Shown here piece by piece: positions 45,882-55,934 of a stretch of 64,000 nt of DNA (positions within the stretch are counted from its first letter, which is position 1; every line of letters begins with the position of its first letter). This stretch comes from Pseudomonas helleri (GTDB lineage: Bacteria > Pseudomonadota > Gammaproteobacteria > Pseudomonadales > Pseudomonadaceae), in the NCBI RefSeq assembly GCF_009600315.1, contig NZ_WIWC01000006.1, forward strand, positions 62,001 to 126,000, read 5' to 3'. The translations under genes and the position numbers were made by a program. Under the pieces are notes generated by a model. It was not told the origin of the DNA, did not search any database, and saw only the letters and a list, made by a program, of their open reading frames with translations.

Positions 45882-47132
45882 TTAGTGAGCGACGGCCGCT
45901 GCGCCGTGTTCGTCGATCAAGGCGCCGTTGTGGAACCGGTCAATGGAAAACGGTGCCGCCAGCGGGTGCATTTCACCTTTGGCGAGACTGGCGGCAAACA
46001 CGTTGCCCGAGCCCGGCGTGGCTTTGAAACCGCCGGTGCCCCAGCCGCAGTTGAAGAACAGATTGGGTACCGGGGTTTTCGAGATGATCGGGCAGGCATC
46101 CGGTGTGGTGTCGACGATGCCACCCCATTGGCGGTTCATGCGCACGCGGGACAGCACCGGGAACATTTCCACAATGGCTTGAATGGTGTGTTCGATCACC
46201 GGGTACGAACCGCGCTGGCCGTAACCGACCCAACCGTCGATACCGGCACCGATGACCAGATCGCCCTTATCGGACTGGCTGATGTAACCGTGTACGGCGT
46301 TGGACATGATCACGCTGTCGATAATTGGCTTGATCGGCTCCGACACCAACGCTTGCAGCGGGTGCGATTCAATCGGCAAGCGAAAGCCGGCCTGACGCGC
46401 CATATGCCCCGAGTTACCGGCCGTGACCACGCCTACACGCTTGGCGCCGATGAAACCTTTGCTGGTTTCTACACCGATGCACACGCCGTTTTCCCTGCGG
46501 AAGCCCAGCACTTCGGTTTGCTGAATCAAGTCCACGCCCAATGCATCGGCGGCGCGGGCAAAGCCCCAGGCCACGGCATCGTGCCGGGCCACGCCGCCAC
46601 GGCGTTGAACCGTGGCACCGATAATGGGGAAACGGGTATTTTTCGAGCAATCGAGATACGGAATTTCGTCCGCCACCTGCTGGCCATTGAGCAGTTCACC
46701 GTCCACCCCGTTGAGGCGGTTGGCGCTGACCCGGCGCTCAGAGTCGCGAATGTCCTGCAAGGTGTGACACAAGTTGTACACACCGCGCTGGGAAAACATC
46801 ACGTTATAGTTCAAGTCCTGCGACAGACCTTCCCACAGCTTCATCGCGTGTTCGTACAGGTGCGCCGACTCGTCCCACAAATAGTTGGAGCGCACGATGG
46901 TGGTGTTGCGCGCCGTATTACCGCCGCCCAGCCAGCCTTTTTCGACCACCGCGACATTGGTGATGCCGTGCTCCTTGGCCAGGTAATACGCCGTGGCCAG
47001 CCCGTGACCGCCGCCACCGACAATGACCACGTCATAGACCTTTTTCGGGGTCGGCGTGCGCCACATCTTCTGCCAGTTTTCATGGTGGCTGAGGGAGTGT
47101 TTGAAGAGGCCGAAGCCTGAGTACCGTTGCAT
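45882..47132 (-). CDS. soxB: SoxB, sarcosine oxidase beta subunit
   Basis: 416 residues, FAD-dependent oxidase of the DAO family. Dinucleotide-binding '[20 protein letters not shown]' at about 34-53, the FMN-anchoring His region near residue 170, and a C-terminal FAD-contacting '[17 protein letters not shown]'. It oxidises the sarcosine C-N bond. Twenty-two bases separate it from glyA upstream. Confidence 0.96.
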   Translation of the reverse strand: MQRYSGFGLFKHSLSHHENWQKMWRTPTPKKVYDVVIVGGGGHGLATAYYLAKEHGITNVAVVEKGWLGGGNTARNTTIVRSNYLWDESAHLYEHAMKLWEGLSQDLNYNVMFSQRGVYNLCHTLQDIRDSERRVSANRLNGVDGELLNGQQVADEIPYLDCSKNTRFPIIGATVQRRGGVARHDAVAWGFARAADALGVDLIQQTEVLGFRRENGVCIGVETSKGFIGAKRVGVVTAGNSGHMARQAGFRLPIESHPLQALVSEPIKPIIDSVIMSNAVHGYISQSDKGDLVIGAGIDGWVGYGQRGSYPVIEHTIQAIVEMFPVLSRVRMNRQWGGIVDTTPDACPIISKTPVPNLFFNCGWGTGGFKATPGSGNVFAASLAKGEMHPLAAPFSIDRFHNGALIDEHGAAAVAH

Positions 47133-47154
47133 AGGGATTACTCCAAAACCGCGC

Positions 47155-48408
47155 TCAGCGATAAACCGGGAAGTCTTTGCACAGCGACGTCACCTGACGT
47201 GCCACATCGGCCTCGATGTCGGCATCGCCAAGGTGATCGAGAATGTCGCAAATCCAGCCTGCCAGCTCCGTGCACTGCGCCACTTTGAAACCGCGCGTTG
47301 TCACCGCCGGAGTGCCAATGCGCAGGCCCGAGGTCACGAACGGCGATTGCGGGTCGTTCGGCACCGCGTTTTTATTGACCGTGATATGGGCGCGGCCCAG
47401 TGCGGCGTCGGCGTCTTTGCCGGTCAGGCCCTGACGGATCAGGCTGACCAGAAACAGATGATTATCGGTGCCGCCCGACACCACGTCATAGCCGCGCTTG
47501 ATAAACACATCGGCCATCACCTGCGCATTGTCGATGACCTGTTTTTGATAGGTTTTAAAGCCCGGCTCCAGCGCCTCTTTAAAGCACACCGCCTTGGCTG
47601 CGATCACATGCATCAACGGGCCGCCCTGACCGCCGGGGAACACCGCCGAGTTGAATTTCTTCTCCAGCGCTTCATTGGCCTTGGCCAGAATCAGCCCGCC
47701 GCGAGGCCCGCGCAGGGTTTTGTGAGTGGTGGTGGTGACGACATCTGCGTAGGGCAGCGGGTTCGGGTACAGACCTGCCGCGACTAGACCGGCGACGTGG
47801 GCCATGTCGACAAACAGATAGGCACCGACTTTGTCCGCAATCTGGCGAAAGCGTGGGAAATCGAGGGTTTTGGAGTAGGCCGAGAACCCGGCAATGATCA
47901 TCTTCGGTTGATGCTCGACGGCCAGCCGCTCCACCTCGTCGTAATCGATCAAACCGGTGGCGGTGTCGATGCCGTACTGCACCGCGTTGTACAGCTTGCC
48001 GGAGAAACTGACACTGGCACCGTGGGTCAAATGCCCGCCGTGGGCCAGGCTCATGCCCAGCACCGTGTCACCCGCATTCAGCAGCGCCAGATACACCGCC
48101 GCGTTAGCCTGACTGCCGGAGTGCGGCTGCACGTTGGCGTAATCGGCGCCGAACAACTGCTTGGCGCGGTCGATGGCCAGTTGCTCGACTTTATCCACAT
48201 GCTCACAACCGCCGTAATAGCGTTTGCCGGGATAGCCTTCCGCGTACTTATTGGTCAGGCCGCTGCCTTGCGCCTCCATCACCCGCTGACTGGTGTAGTT
48301 TTCGGAAGCGATCAACTCGATATGGTCTTCCTGACGCTGATCTTCGGCATTCATGGCGGCCAACAAAGCGTCGTCGTAACCCTGAATCTGATCCTGCTTG
48401 CTGAACAT
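47155..48408 (-). CDS. glyA: GlyA, serine hydroxymethyltransferase
   Basis: 417 residues, full length. PLP lysine Lys230 in '[16 protein letters not shown]'; '[19 protein letters not shown]' and '[12 protein letters not shown]' are typical. It converts the glycine made by Sox into serine using methylene-THF. It is the first gene of the glyA-sox operon, so this is the catabolic copy; a housekeeping paralogue is expected elsewhere. In P. aeruginosa glyA1 lies close to ltaA; here a 6-kb accessory module separates glyA from ltaE. Confidence 0.96.
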   Translation of the reverse strand: MFSKQDQIQGYDDALLAAMNAEDQRQEDHIELIASENYTSQRVMEAQGSGLTNKYAEGYPGKRYYGGCEHVDKVEQLAIDRAKQLFGADYANVQPHSGSQANAAVYLALLNAGDTVLGMSLAHGGHLTHGASVSFSGKLYNAVQYGIDTATGLIDYDEVERLAVEHQPKMIIAGFSAYSKTLDFPRFRQIADKVGAYLFVDMAHVAGLVAAGLYPNPLPYADVVTTTTHKTLRGPRGGLILAKANEALEKKFNSAVFPGGQGGPLMHVIAAKAVCFKEALEPGFKTYQKQVIDNAQVMADVFIKRGYDVVSGGTDNHLFLVSLIRQGLTGKDADAALGRAHITVNKNAVPNDPQSPFVTSGLRIGTPAVTTRGFKVAQCTELAGWICDILDHLGDADIEADVARQVTSLCKDFPVYR

Positions 48409-48560
48409 TGCGATTCTCCCAGCGCCAGCGCGCCCTTGGTCTGTGGGGCTATTGCCCGTTGAGACCGATGGTAGGGCGGGTGCGAGAGAATCAAATGCCC
48501 ACGGACGCCACGCAATGGTGCGTTTACGACATGGCCAACCTGCGCGCTCTGATCACAGCC

Positions 48561-49673
48561 TCAAGCGCTGCGCGGCGGGTTCGGCTCATTGCGATACACC
48601 TCGGCATAGACCTCTGTTATCGGTTTACGCGGGTGGCGTTTGATCAGAGCTTTGACCTTGGCGCTCAGTCGCAACAGTTCGCTGCTGGGCTTGGCCCATT
48701 GTTCCGGCGGCAACGGCTCGGACCACGCTTGCATGGCGAGCGGCAGTGCGCGACGGCCGACCTTGGCGATGCGCTTTATTTCCCATTCCACCAAATGGTT
48801 GGGCAACGTCCATAGCGTCATCACGTGATAGACGTACCAAAAAAAGGCGTAAATCCGGCCCACCTCCTTTTCCCGCAGGCGCCGATGCAAACCGGCGCGG
48901 GCATTGCGGAAGGTGTGAAGGCCTTCGTGGGGCGGGTCGCCGGGTTCTTGCAGTCCGAGGGGGTCTTGAAGGGTTGAGAGGTCGTTGAGTTCATATTCCA
49001 TATAGCCGCGAACAGCCTCCCAGTTGGAAATCGCCAGCTGCAAACTGCCGCACTGGAATTCAACCCGGACTAACTCGCCCTCATGCTCAAACCCCATGCC
49101 CATGCCGTATTGGCGGGTGACACCGTATTGAGTGGCGCCTTGTGTTTGGACGACCCACGCTGAGAGGGATTCCCAGGGGACGAATAAGGGTTCAGTAGCG
49201 CCATCGGGCATAAAGCACACTTCACGACGCTGACGGTTGAAACGGGTGGGGATCACTTTGGTGAAGAGGTTATGGGCTTGGAACCAGACGAATAGGCATA
49301 TGGCGGATGACAATAACCACATGCCAACTGCGGACCTCCAAGATGCAAAAAACATATCAATAATGACGTAATAAATACTCTCAGCACTGCTGCCCAATAT
49401 CGCAAAAATAAATCCTGCAAGGAGTGGAAATCCAAAAGCGGTTAAACAAGAACAACTAAAGGGTCCCCCCAGCCATATTTGATAAGAAAAAACATTAGGT
49501 TCACCTCCGCCAAAATCTAGAAAGGTCTCGTTATATCCACTGATATAGGGACAGAAGGGATGCTCACTTGTCGGCAATGGCATGGGGGCTAAATAAGTCT
49601 GGCGGCCTGAGGGGAAATATTCGACATCTCCCGCGCGCTTACCCCCGGATGTATTTTTAAGTTCTACTGTCAT
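48561..49673 (-). CDS. DUF6708-like membrane protein, copy 2
   Basis: 370 residues from the ATG at 49673, which has GAGGTG seven bases upstream; it overlaps the end of copy 1 by 17 bases. N-terminal 'GDVEYFPSGRQTYLAPMPLP' and 'FGGGEPNVFSYQIWLGGP', two hydrophobic segments (about 75-130), then a soluble domain ('VIPTRFNRQRREVCFMPDG', 'WYVYHVMTLWTLPNHLVEWE'). From about residue 125 on it is almost identical to copy 1. Function unknown; I assign DUF6708 from memory of proteins found beside T6SS effectors, so it may be an immunity or accessory protein for the upstream effector. Confidence 0.8.
   Translation of the reverse strand: MTVELKNTSGGKRAGDVEYFPSGRQTYLAPMPLPTSEHPFCPYISGYNETFLDFGGGEPNVFSYQIWLGGPFSCSCLTAFGFPLLAGFIFAILGSSAESIYYVIIDMFFASWRSAVGMWLLSSAICLFVWFQAHNLFTKVIPTRFNRQRREVCFMPDGATEPLFVPWESLSAWVVQTQGATQYGVTRQYGMGMGFEHEGELVRVEFQCGSLQLAISNWEAVRGYMEYELNDLSTLQDPLGLQEPGDPPHEGLHTFRNARAGLHRRLREKEVGRIYAFFWYVYHVMTLWTLPNHLVEWEIKRIAKVGRRALPLAMQAWSEPLPPEQWAKPSSELLRLSAKVKALIKRHPRKPITEVYAEVYRNEPNPPRSA
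48587..49289. repeat. 703-bp direct repeat, distal copy
   Basis: Aligned without gaps to 49671-50373 at a constant offset of 1084 bases; I see only scattered substitutions (about one per 20-30 bases). It covers the C-terminal two thirds of the DUF6708-like gene plus the ribosome-binding-site region homologous to the junction. Confidence 0.92.
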
Positions 49674-50757
49674 TGCGATACACCTCGGCATATATCTCAG
49701 TAATCGGCGTACGCGGGTGGCGTTTGATCAGAGCTTTAACCTTGGCGCTCAGTCGCAACAGTTCACTGCTGGGCTTGGCCCATTGTTCAGGCGGCAACGG
49801 CTCGGACCACGCTTGCATGGCAGGCGGCAATGCCCGACGGCCGACTTTGGCGATGCGTTTTATCTCCCACTCCACCAAATGGTTGGGCAACGTCCATAGC
49901 GTCATCACGTGATAGACGTACCAAAAAAAGGCGTATATCCGACCCACTTCCTTTTCCCGCAGACGCCGATGCAAACCGGCGCGGGCATTGCGGAACGTGT
50001 GAAGGCCTTCGTGGGGTGGGTCGCCGGGTTCTTGCAGTCCGAGGGGGTCTTGAAGGGTTGAGAGGTCGTTGAGTTCATATTCCATATAGCCGCGAACAGC
50101 CTCCCAGTTGGAAATCGCCAGCTGCAAACTGCCGCACTGGAATTCAACCCGGACTAACTCGCCCTCATGCTCAAACCCCATGCCCATACCGTATTGGCGG
50201 GTGACACCGTATTGAGTGGCACCTTGTGCTTGGACGACCCACGCTGAGAGGGATTCCCAGGGGACAAATAAGGGTTCAGTGGCGCCATCGGGCATAAAGC
50301 ACACTTCACGACGTTGGCGGTTGAAACGGGTGGGGATAACTTTGGTGAAGAGGTTGTGGGCTTGGAACCAGACTAAAAGGAATATAAATGAGCCTAATAG
50401 CCACATACCGAAAGCTGGCGCACAAAATGCTAAGAATATCTCTATCATGAATTGCCAACTTTTTTCAAAGTTACCATCTAGCATAAGCCCAATACATCCA
50501 CCTAGGAGTGGCCCCCCAAAAGCAACTAAACATGAGCAAGTAAGCGGCCCCCCCAACCACAACTGATAGGAAAACACATTGGGTTCACCTCCACCGAAAT
50601 CCATAAAAGCATCGTTATAACCACTAATATAGGGACAGAAAGGATGCTCACTGGTTGGCAAAGGCAAGGGGGCTAAATAGGTTTGGCGGCCTGCAGAAAA
50701 ATATTCGACATCACCCGCGCGATTATTAGAGACGTAATTTTCTACCGACCTATTCAT
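49657..50757 (-). CDS. DUF6708-like membrane protein, copy 1
   Basis: 366 residues from the ATG at 50757, which overlaps the effector stop by four bases (ATGA); a longer reading inside the effector gene is discarded. Same plan as copy 2. The membrane segments ('SCLVAFGGPLLGGCIGLML', 'FGMWLLGSFIFLLVW') differ clearly from copy 2, while residues from about 130 onward are near identical and the C-terminal tail differs (RNDSRT). Translational coupling to the effector supports a dedicated role such as immunity or assembly. Not experimentally assigned. Confidence 0.82.
   Translation of the reverse strand: MNRSVENYVSNNRAGDVEYFSAGRQTYLAPLPLPTSEHPFCPYISGYNDAFMDFGGGEPNVFSYQLWLGGPLTCSCLVAFGGPLLGGCIGLMLDGNFEKSWQFMIEIFLAFCAPAFGMWLLGSFIFLLVWFQAHNLFTKVIPTRFNRQRREVCFMPDGATEPLFVPWESLSAWVVQAQGATQYGVTRQYGMGMGFEHEGELVRVEFQCGSLQLAISNWEAVRGYMEYELNDLSTLQDPLGLQEPGDPPHEGLHTFRNARAGLHRRLREKEVGRIYAFFWYVYHVMTLWTLPNHLVEWEIKRIAKVGRRALPPAMQAWSEPLPPEQWAKPSSELLRLSAKVKALIKRHPRTPITEIYAEVYRNDSRT
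49671..50373. repeat. 703-bp direct repeat, proximal copy
   Basis: Partner of 48587-49289. The upstream border coincides with the end of the second membrane segment, where similarity drops sharply. Confidence 0.92.
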
Positions 50758-53700
50758 TGCGACACGTCCAATGCAGTTACGTCCACACCCACTAATGGAG
50801 CTTCTGGAACGGTTATTGGGTGCTTCACCGAAGGAAAGCACCCCTCTTCCAAAATATTGAAACGGACACTCCGGGTCTGCTCCATAACTTGTTCATTATC
50901 ATCAAAATATTGAATATTAATCACCAGCAATAATTCTTCTGAAACCTTCCCCAAAATAGTTTCAGGATTACGCGGATAGTTCAGTTTCAACATCAATGGT
51001 TCACTCTTCCCCTTTTGCTCTGGCTTACTAACAACCTGCTGCAAGCCCAAGTACACTGCATCACTTATCATTTCCCGCTGCTCCGCAGGACGTTCACGAC
51101 TGTTCTGCAATATTTTGGTAATGCGCTGCGCGCTTATAAATAATTTGTTCCGTATTTTTCCCTCCAATGAAGCGTGGAAGTCCGCGACACTCAAACCCGG
51201 GACAATCAGGAAAATTTCCCCAACCTTAGTGTTGGGCAAGAGGCTGAGCCAAAACGATTCATCAGAAACACCCTTAATCTGCACGACCGGGGCTTGTAGC
51301 AGTTCGGTTAATTGGTTCTGAAACTCAATAAGCGTCCAATATCTATGTTTATCTGGATCGCGGCCCCATGGGGTGCTTTGTAACCACTCATCATGAGGAG
51401 TGGTGTTATGGCGGTTGTATAACCAAGTACCGGCCAACTCCAATAGAGTGAACAACCCTCCGAACAAATTCGTCCGAAAAAAAACAGTGCCTAGACGTGC
51501 TCCTGACGCAATCCACGCAGCTTCACGGGCAGCACCTTTAGCCGCCATCAATACGCCAAGACCTGCACGGCCAGTGTTGAACAATCCATAAGCATTGCTG
51601 ATTGCCAAGCCCCCAGAACCGACCATCGTTAGCACGGCACCTTGCTGTGCTAACCGGTTGCCGCTACGGACAGCCTGTAACCATTTATCGTGATATCCAT
51701 TGAAACTAGCAATCGCAGCAAGCATTCCGAAGAGGTAAGTCCCCGCACCCAACCCAACATGCAACTTACCTATTGTGACTTTCAAACGACTAAGGGCATT
51801 CGATTTCAGACTCTCACCCAAAGCGTTAGCTTGCGCACTAAGCGCTGTATCAAATACTCCTTGCGCCGCCGCAAAACCAGCAGCGCCGGTAGCAAATACA
51901 GCATTCATAAACGCTTCCAATTGCCGTTCATGTGATGGCAAGGAGTACGTTTCTTTAATCACCTGCGCCAAATTCACCGCCTGCGCCAAAAACAGCAACA
52001 ACGCCGCCCCATCCCCCAGCACATTCAATGCCGGCGCACTCTTCACGCCATTGCGAAAGTCACTCATCAAACTAGCGGCTTGCCGCTGGCCTTCGTTCGG
52101 GAAGATCACCGTCAAGCCTGCACGCTCGGGACTTGCTCCGAACAGGCGTGTGTGTTCATCCGGCAGTTCCACAATCGGGCTGATACTCGCTGCCAGTCGT
52201 TTTTCGCCCGAGTCCAGTTGCCAGTTCAGGTAATTGATCTTTTGCTGAGCTTCTACCGATTGGGGCGATGTATGCCCCTTTCCCCCCTTTCTCCGCGCAA
52301 TCCTGATGGCTTGTTTACGCTCGCGTTTAAGCTTCCTCATTTCAGTCCGTTGTGTGAGGACTTCTTTCATCGTGTCGCGCAAGCTGGCTTTTTCTTCCGG
52401 GGTGGAAAAATTAAACGTCGCGCCTTCGGTTTTTGCGGCCTGCAGAATTTTCGATTTCAACGCAAAGGGCAGGTTGCGAAACAGTTGATCAAGGTCGGGC
52501 ATGGTGTGCCCTTTGAACACTTCAGCAAACTCGGCCACTAGTTTTTCCAACCCGCGATTCAGCGCTGGCGCCAGTGTATTTTGCGCGGCGTTGGCGACGG
52601 GGCGCGTGCTTTCAGGAAGGTCGTCCAAGGCCGGTAACCGCCCGTGTTCAACACTGCGCATTTGATCGAACAGCCCGCGGGAGTTGTTGAATACGGTCAT
52701 GCCCGCGGCACCCAAAAATGCGTATTGCACCCACAAGCCGGTTTGTTCGCTGTAGGGCAAGGTGTAATACAGCGGGCGGCTAAATTGCGGTTGGGATTCG
52801 ATAAAGGCATACAGTTGATCGCAAGCTTCGTCGCTGCGGCAAATGTCTTTGAGGCAGGCATATTCAAGGGTGAAAGCAAAATCCCTCTGCCGACTGAGTT
52901 GAGGGTCGAGGTACCAGGCGTGTGTGTGAAAGCCGCAGGTGGTGATCAACGCCACGCGGTCGGCGGTGATGCGCTCTAGCAGGTCATTCCAGCGAGCGAG
53001 CCCAGTGCGGTGAGCCAGCAGGTCGCGGTCCATGGCTTCGCGGTCGATCAGATCATTAACGCCCCGCTGGCCGAATTTGGCACCGTGCAAAATATCGTCG
53101 ATGCGTTCGCCGTGAAGCTTGCCGAGTGCGATTAAAGCCTCGAAATGCTTTTGTACGAAGGCGCTGGGAGAAAGGCGAAAGTGCGGGGGGGTGTAGTAGC
53201 GTCTATCCACTTCCTCAACGGCACTCAGGGCCTCAAGATTGAAACCATCACCGCCTGAATGAGCGGCGCCAATCGCCTGCGCCTCTGCCCTCTCACGCAA
53301 TACCTGCAAATCCGCTGGCACCGGGCTTCCCGCTGGTGGGGTCATCAGCCCGCCTTTGTTGACGTATTCCAGCATCGCTGCTTTGGTCACGCCCCGATCC
53401 GGCTCTGGCATGTTCTCCAGCTCGGCAAACATGGCCTTGATCGCCGGGTCATCGGTGGCTCCGGCCAGCACCGACACATCCGGATCGCTCAGTTGGCTGA
53501 GGGATTCGATGTAACACGCCAGCAGGTAATCGCGTTCGTTGTGGCCTTCCTGCGCGCCATCTTTGCCGCCGCCATTGGCCCAGTCACCGACCCAGCCTGC
53601 GACCTCATCCTGATAATTGGCCAGGTCGCGCAAGACACCCAAGGTGTCATCAAGCACCAGGTACAGCGTGTCAAAGTGGTACTGCGGCTGAATAGCGTTC

Positions 53701-54428
53701 TTTAAATGAGCAAAATAATAAGGCCTAAAACGCGGCGGGTTTTCCCACAGGTAGGGACGACGTTCGTGCTCGGGTAGCTCAGCCTGCAAACGGCGCCGCT
53801 CACTAAAGACGGCGTGCTCGGCCAATGACGCATCAGCCCCCAGATGATCCTGCTCCTGCTCGACCCGTTCGGTGGCGTGCTCTGCCAGCCATCGCTCGAC
53901 CATCGGCTCAGTCAGCAAGTGCTTGGCGCCTTTGACGCAGTCCGCCTGACTCAGGTCCACGGCCTGCATAAAGTGATTGCGCTCGGCGGGATCATTAATC
54001 ACTTGCCGGCATTTGTTGGCCGACCATTGCACCTCGGCATACCCGACATACAAGGTGCTGGTTTTGGGGAAGATCAACGTTGGCGAATTGATCGGGTCTT
54101 CACGTTCGTCCTCGACCACCTCCTTACCCTGAAACAGCATCGACTCCACCACGCCGTTATAGACCCGGTACTCCGTTAACTCGCCGTTGCCGCTGTCGAT
54201 CACATAGAGCCAGCCATCACGCAGCAGGCGAATGCCCAACGGACGACTCTTCAGGCTGTAGGGCATGGCGATTTCAGCGCAGGGGTCAAGGGCCGGGTTA
54301 TCCACCAACCCATAGCGCAGGGGCAATAGTTGAAGGGTGCTTTTCCTCAGCGGGCAAACACCCAGGGCGGTTCTGGGAGTGCGTGAGTAATTGATGTGGT
54401 TAGGGTTGGGTCGAGTGGGTTTGCTCAC
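50754..54428 (-). CDS. Large T6SS-effector-like protein (BTH_I2691 type)
   Basis: 1224 residues. The N-terminus ('STLQLLPLRYGLVDNPALD', 'SRPLGIRLLRDGWLYVID') is the block I associate with BTH_I2691-type T6SS effectors. A long soluble middle carries a basic stretch near 705-730 (RKLKRERKQAIRIARRKGGK). Five hydrophobic segments follow at about 800-820, 840-860, 890-910, 930-950 and 985-1005, suggesting a membrane-inserting or pore-forming toxin region; the last 200 residues are soluble. No catalytic motif is apparent. The C-terminal third is AT-richer. No VgrG, PAAR or adaptor gene lies nearby, so delivery would depend on a T6SS elsewhere. Assignment is from memory of the family. Confidence 0.8.
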   Translation of the reverse strand: MSKPTRPNPNHINYSRTPRTALGVCPLRKSTLQLLPLRYGLVDNPALDPCAEIAMPYSLKSRPLGIRLLRDGWLYVIDSGNGELTEYRVYNGVVESMLFQGKEVVEDEREDPINSPTLIFPKTSTLYVGYAEVQWSANKCRQVINDPAERNHFMQAVDLSQADCVKGAKHLLTEPMVERWLAEHATERVEQEQDHLGADASLAEHAVFSERRRLQAELPEHERRPYLWENPPRFRPYYFAHLKNAIQPQYHFDTLYLVLDDTLGVLRDLANYQDEVAGWVGDWANGGGKDGAQEGHNERDYLLACYIESLSQLSDPDVSVLAGATDDPAIKAMFAELENMPEPDRGVTKAAMLEYVNKGGLMTPPAGSPVPADLQVLRERAEAQAIGAAHSGGDGFNLEALSAVEEVDRRYYTPPHFRLSPSAFVQKHFEALIALGKLHGERIDDILHGAKFGQRGVNDLIDREAMDRDLLAHRTGLARWNDLLERITADRVALITTCGFHTHAWYLDPQLSRQRDFAFTLEYACLKDICRSDEACDQLYAFIESQPQFSRPLYYTLPYSEQTGLWVQYAFLGAAGMTVFNNSRGLFDQMRSVEHGRLPALDDLPESTRPVANAAQNTLAPALNRGLEKLVAEFAEVFKGHTMPDLDQLFRNLPFALKSKILQAAKTEGATFNFSTPEEKASLRDTMKEVLTQRTEMRKLKRERKQAIRIARRKGGKGHTSPQSVEAQQKINYLNWQLDSGEKRLAASISPIVELPDEHTRLFGASPERAGLTVIFPNEGQRQAASLMSDFRNGVKSAPALNVLGDGAALLLFLAQAVNLAQVIKETYSLPSHERQLEAFMNAVFATGAAGFAAAQGVFDTALSAQANALGESLKSNALSRLKVTIGKLHVGLGAGTYLFGMLAAIASFNGYHDKWLQAVRSGNRLAQQGAVLTMVGSGGLAISNAYGLFNTGRAGLGVLMAAKGAAREAAWIASGARLGTVFFRTNLFGGLFTLLELAGTWLYNRHNTTPHDEWLQSTPWGRDPDKHRYWTLIEFQNQLTELLQAPVVQIKGVSDESFWLSLLPNTKVGEIFLIVPGLSVADFHASLEGKIRNKLFISAQRITKILQNSRERPAEQREMISDAVYLGLQQVVSKPEQKGKSEPLMLKLNYPRNPETILGKVSEELLLVINIQYFDDNEQVMEQTRSVRFNILEEGCFPSVKHPITVPEAPLVGVDVTALDVSQ

Positions 54429-54782
54429 AAATCAGACTCCTGTAGGCCAAAGAGTTACAACGGGCAATATCAATGACGCTGTTAACGAGATGATATGAAC
54501 CCGTAACTTCACGGCGATCACCCACCCGAAGTTCGATACATGTGCATCCGCGCAGACAGCATTAGTTGTTTCATAAAATGACAAACATGAAATAAAAGTG
54601 CGCAAGAAGTTGCGCAGTTGAACCAAGCTTAATTATCAAAACCGTCAATAAAGTCAGTTCTGCGTTTTACCACGAAGTAGGGTTATTTATATGTAGGATC
54701 TTTCCGCATCTTGAGGCGTGTCTGTGCACCCGCCAGATTCTTGGATAAAGTGCATCACGATCTTCGACCCAGGAACCGGGAA
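54429..54782. other. AT-rich divergent intergenic region (effector/ltaE)
   Basis: 354 bases between the effector start and ltaE. It is visibly AT-richer than its right-hand neighbours and contains a perfect inverted repeat TGCGCAA-GAAG-TTGCGCA at 54599-54616. No gene is supported. It probably holds both promoters and marks the right border of the accessory module. Confidence 0.5.
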
Positions 54783-55823
54783 ATGACTGACAAGAGCCAA
54801 CAATTCGCCAGCGACAACTACTCCGGTATCTGCCCTGAAGTCTGGTCTGCCATGGAAAAAGCCAACCACGGCCACCAGCGCTCCTACGGCGACGATGAGT
54901 GGACCCTGCGCGCCGCCAATGACTTTCGCACGTTGTTCGAAACCGACTGTGAGGTGTTTTTTGCTTTTAACGGCACGGCGGCCAACTCGCTGGCCCTGTC
55001 GTCGCTGTGCCAGAGCTTCCACAGCGTGATCTGCTCCGAAACCGCCCACGTCGAGACCGACGAATGCGGTGCGCCGGAGTTCTTTTCCAACGGCTCAAAG
55101 CTGCTGATTGCCCGCACTGAAAACGGCAAAATCACGCCTGAGTCCATCCGTGAAATCGCCCTCAAACGCAAAGACATTCACTACCCCAAGCCGCGTGTCG
55201 TGACCATTACCCAGGCCACGGAAGTGGGCAGCGTTTACCGCCCGGAAGAAATCCGCGCCATCAGCGCGACCTGTAAAGAGTTGGGCCTGCTGCTGCACAT
55301 GGATGGCGCACGCTTTTCCAACGCTTGCGCTTTTCTCGGCTGCTCACCGGCAGACCTGAGCTGGAAAGCCGGGGTCGATGTGCTGTGTTTTGGCGGGACT
55401 AAAAACGGCATGGCCGTGGGCGAGGCAATTTTGTTCTTCAACCATGATCTGGCGGTGGATTTTGACTACCGCTGCAAACAGGCCGGCCAATTGGCGTCCA
55501 AGATGCGCTTTTTGTCAGCCCCGTGGGTGGGCCTGCTGGAGAACGATGCCTGGCTGAAACACTCGCGCCACGCGAACCATTGCGCGCAGTTGTTGAGCCA
55601 GTTGGTCAGTGACATTCCGGGGGTTGAGTTGATGTTCCCGGTGGAAGCCAATGGTGTGTTTCTGCAACTGTCGGAACCGGCAGTGGTGGCGTTGACGGCC
55701 AAGGGCTGGCGCTTCTACACCTTTATCGGCAAGGGCGGGGCACGTTTCATGTGCTCATGGGACACCGAAGAAGCCCGCGTGCGGGAGCTGGCGGCGGATA
55801 TTCGCGAAGTGATGGCGGGGTAA
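54783..55823 (+). CDS. ltaE: LtaE, low-specificity L-threonine aldolase
   Basis: 346 residues from ATG 54783 (MTDKSQQFASDNYSG); the upstream in-frame extension is not conserved in character. PLP fold-type I enzyme cleaving L-threonine or allo-threonine to glycine and acetaldehyde. The Schiff-base lysine is in 'LCFGGTKNGMAVGE', with 'LLLHMDGARFSNA' as the PLP-Asp segment and 'FNGTAANSLAL' near the N-terminus. It belongs with the adjacent glycine/betaine genes, as ltaA does in P. aeruginosa. Confidence 0.95.
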   Translation: MTDKSQQFASDNYSGICPEVWSAMEKANHGHQRSYGDDEWTLRAANDFRTLFETDCEVFFAFNGTAANSLALSSLCQSFHSVICSETAHVETDECGAPEFFSNGSKLLIARTENGKITPESIREIALKRKDIHYPKPRVVTITQATEVGSVYRPEEIRAISATCKELGLLLHMDGARFSNACAFLGCSPADLSWKAGVDVLCFGGTKNGMAVGEAILFFNHDLAVDFDYRCKQAGQLASKMRFLSAPWVGLLENDAWLKHSRHANHCAQLLSQLVSDIPGVELMFPVEANGVFLQLSEPAVVALTAKGWRFYTFIGKGGARFMCSWDTEEARVRELAADIREVMAG

Positions 55824-55834
55824 GGTCAAACACA

Positions 55835-55925
55835 CCCTCACCCCAACCCTCTCCCAAGGGGAGAGGGGGCTTGAAATGCGGTGCTGCGGATGTTGCGCTT
55901 TTAGCCCCCTCTGGGTGAGGGGGCT
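55835..55925. repeat. CCCTCTCCC-family repeat, one arm degraded
   Basis: Left unit CCCTCACCCCAACCCTCTCC with its local hairpin at 55835-55871; the right unit (55903-55925) has lost its centre and reads AGCCCCCTC-TGGGT-GAGGGGGCT. It lies between the convergent ltaE and zapA-like genes and may terminate both. Confidence 0.85.
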
Positions 55926-55934
55926 TTGGATCAC

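Noticed and set aside
45870..47120. 416-residue plus-strand reading frame opposite soxB
   Set aside because: Same coordinates as soxB on the other strand, no recognisable motif.
48409..48560. Glycine riboswitch upstream of glyA
   Set aside because: No tandem aptamer-like conserved core is recognisable in the 152-base gap.
55824..55934. 6S RNA (ssrS) downstream of zapA
   Set aside because: The 111-base gap is filled by the CCCTCTCCC repeat and is too short for a ~180-nt 6S RNA.
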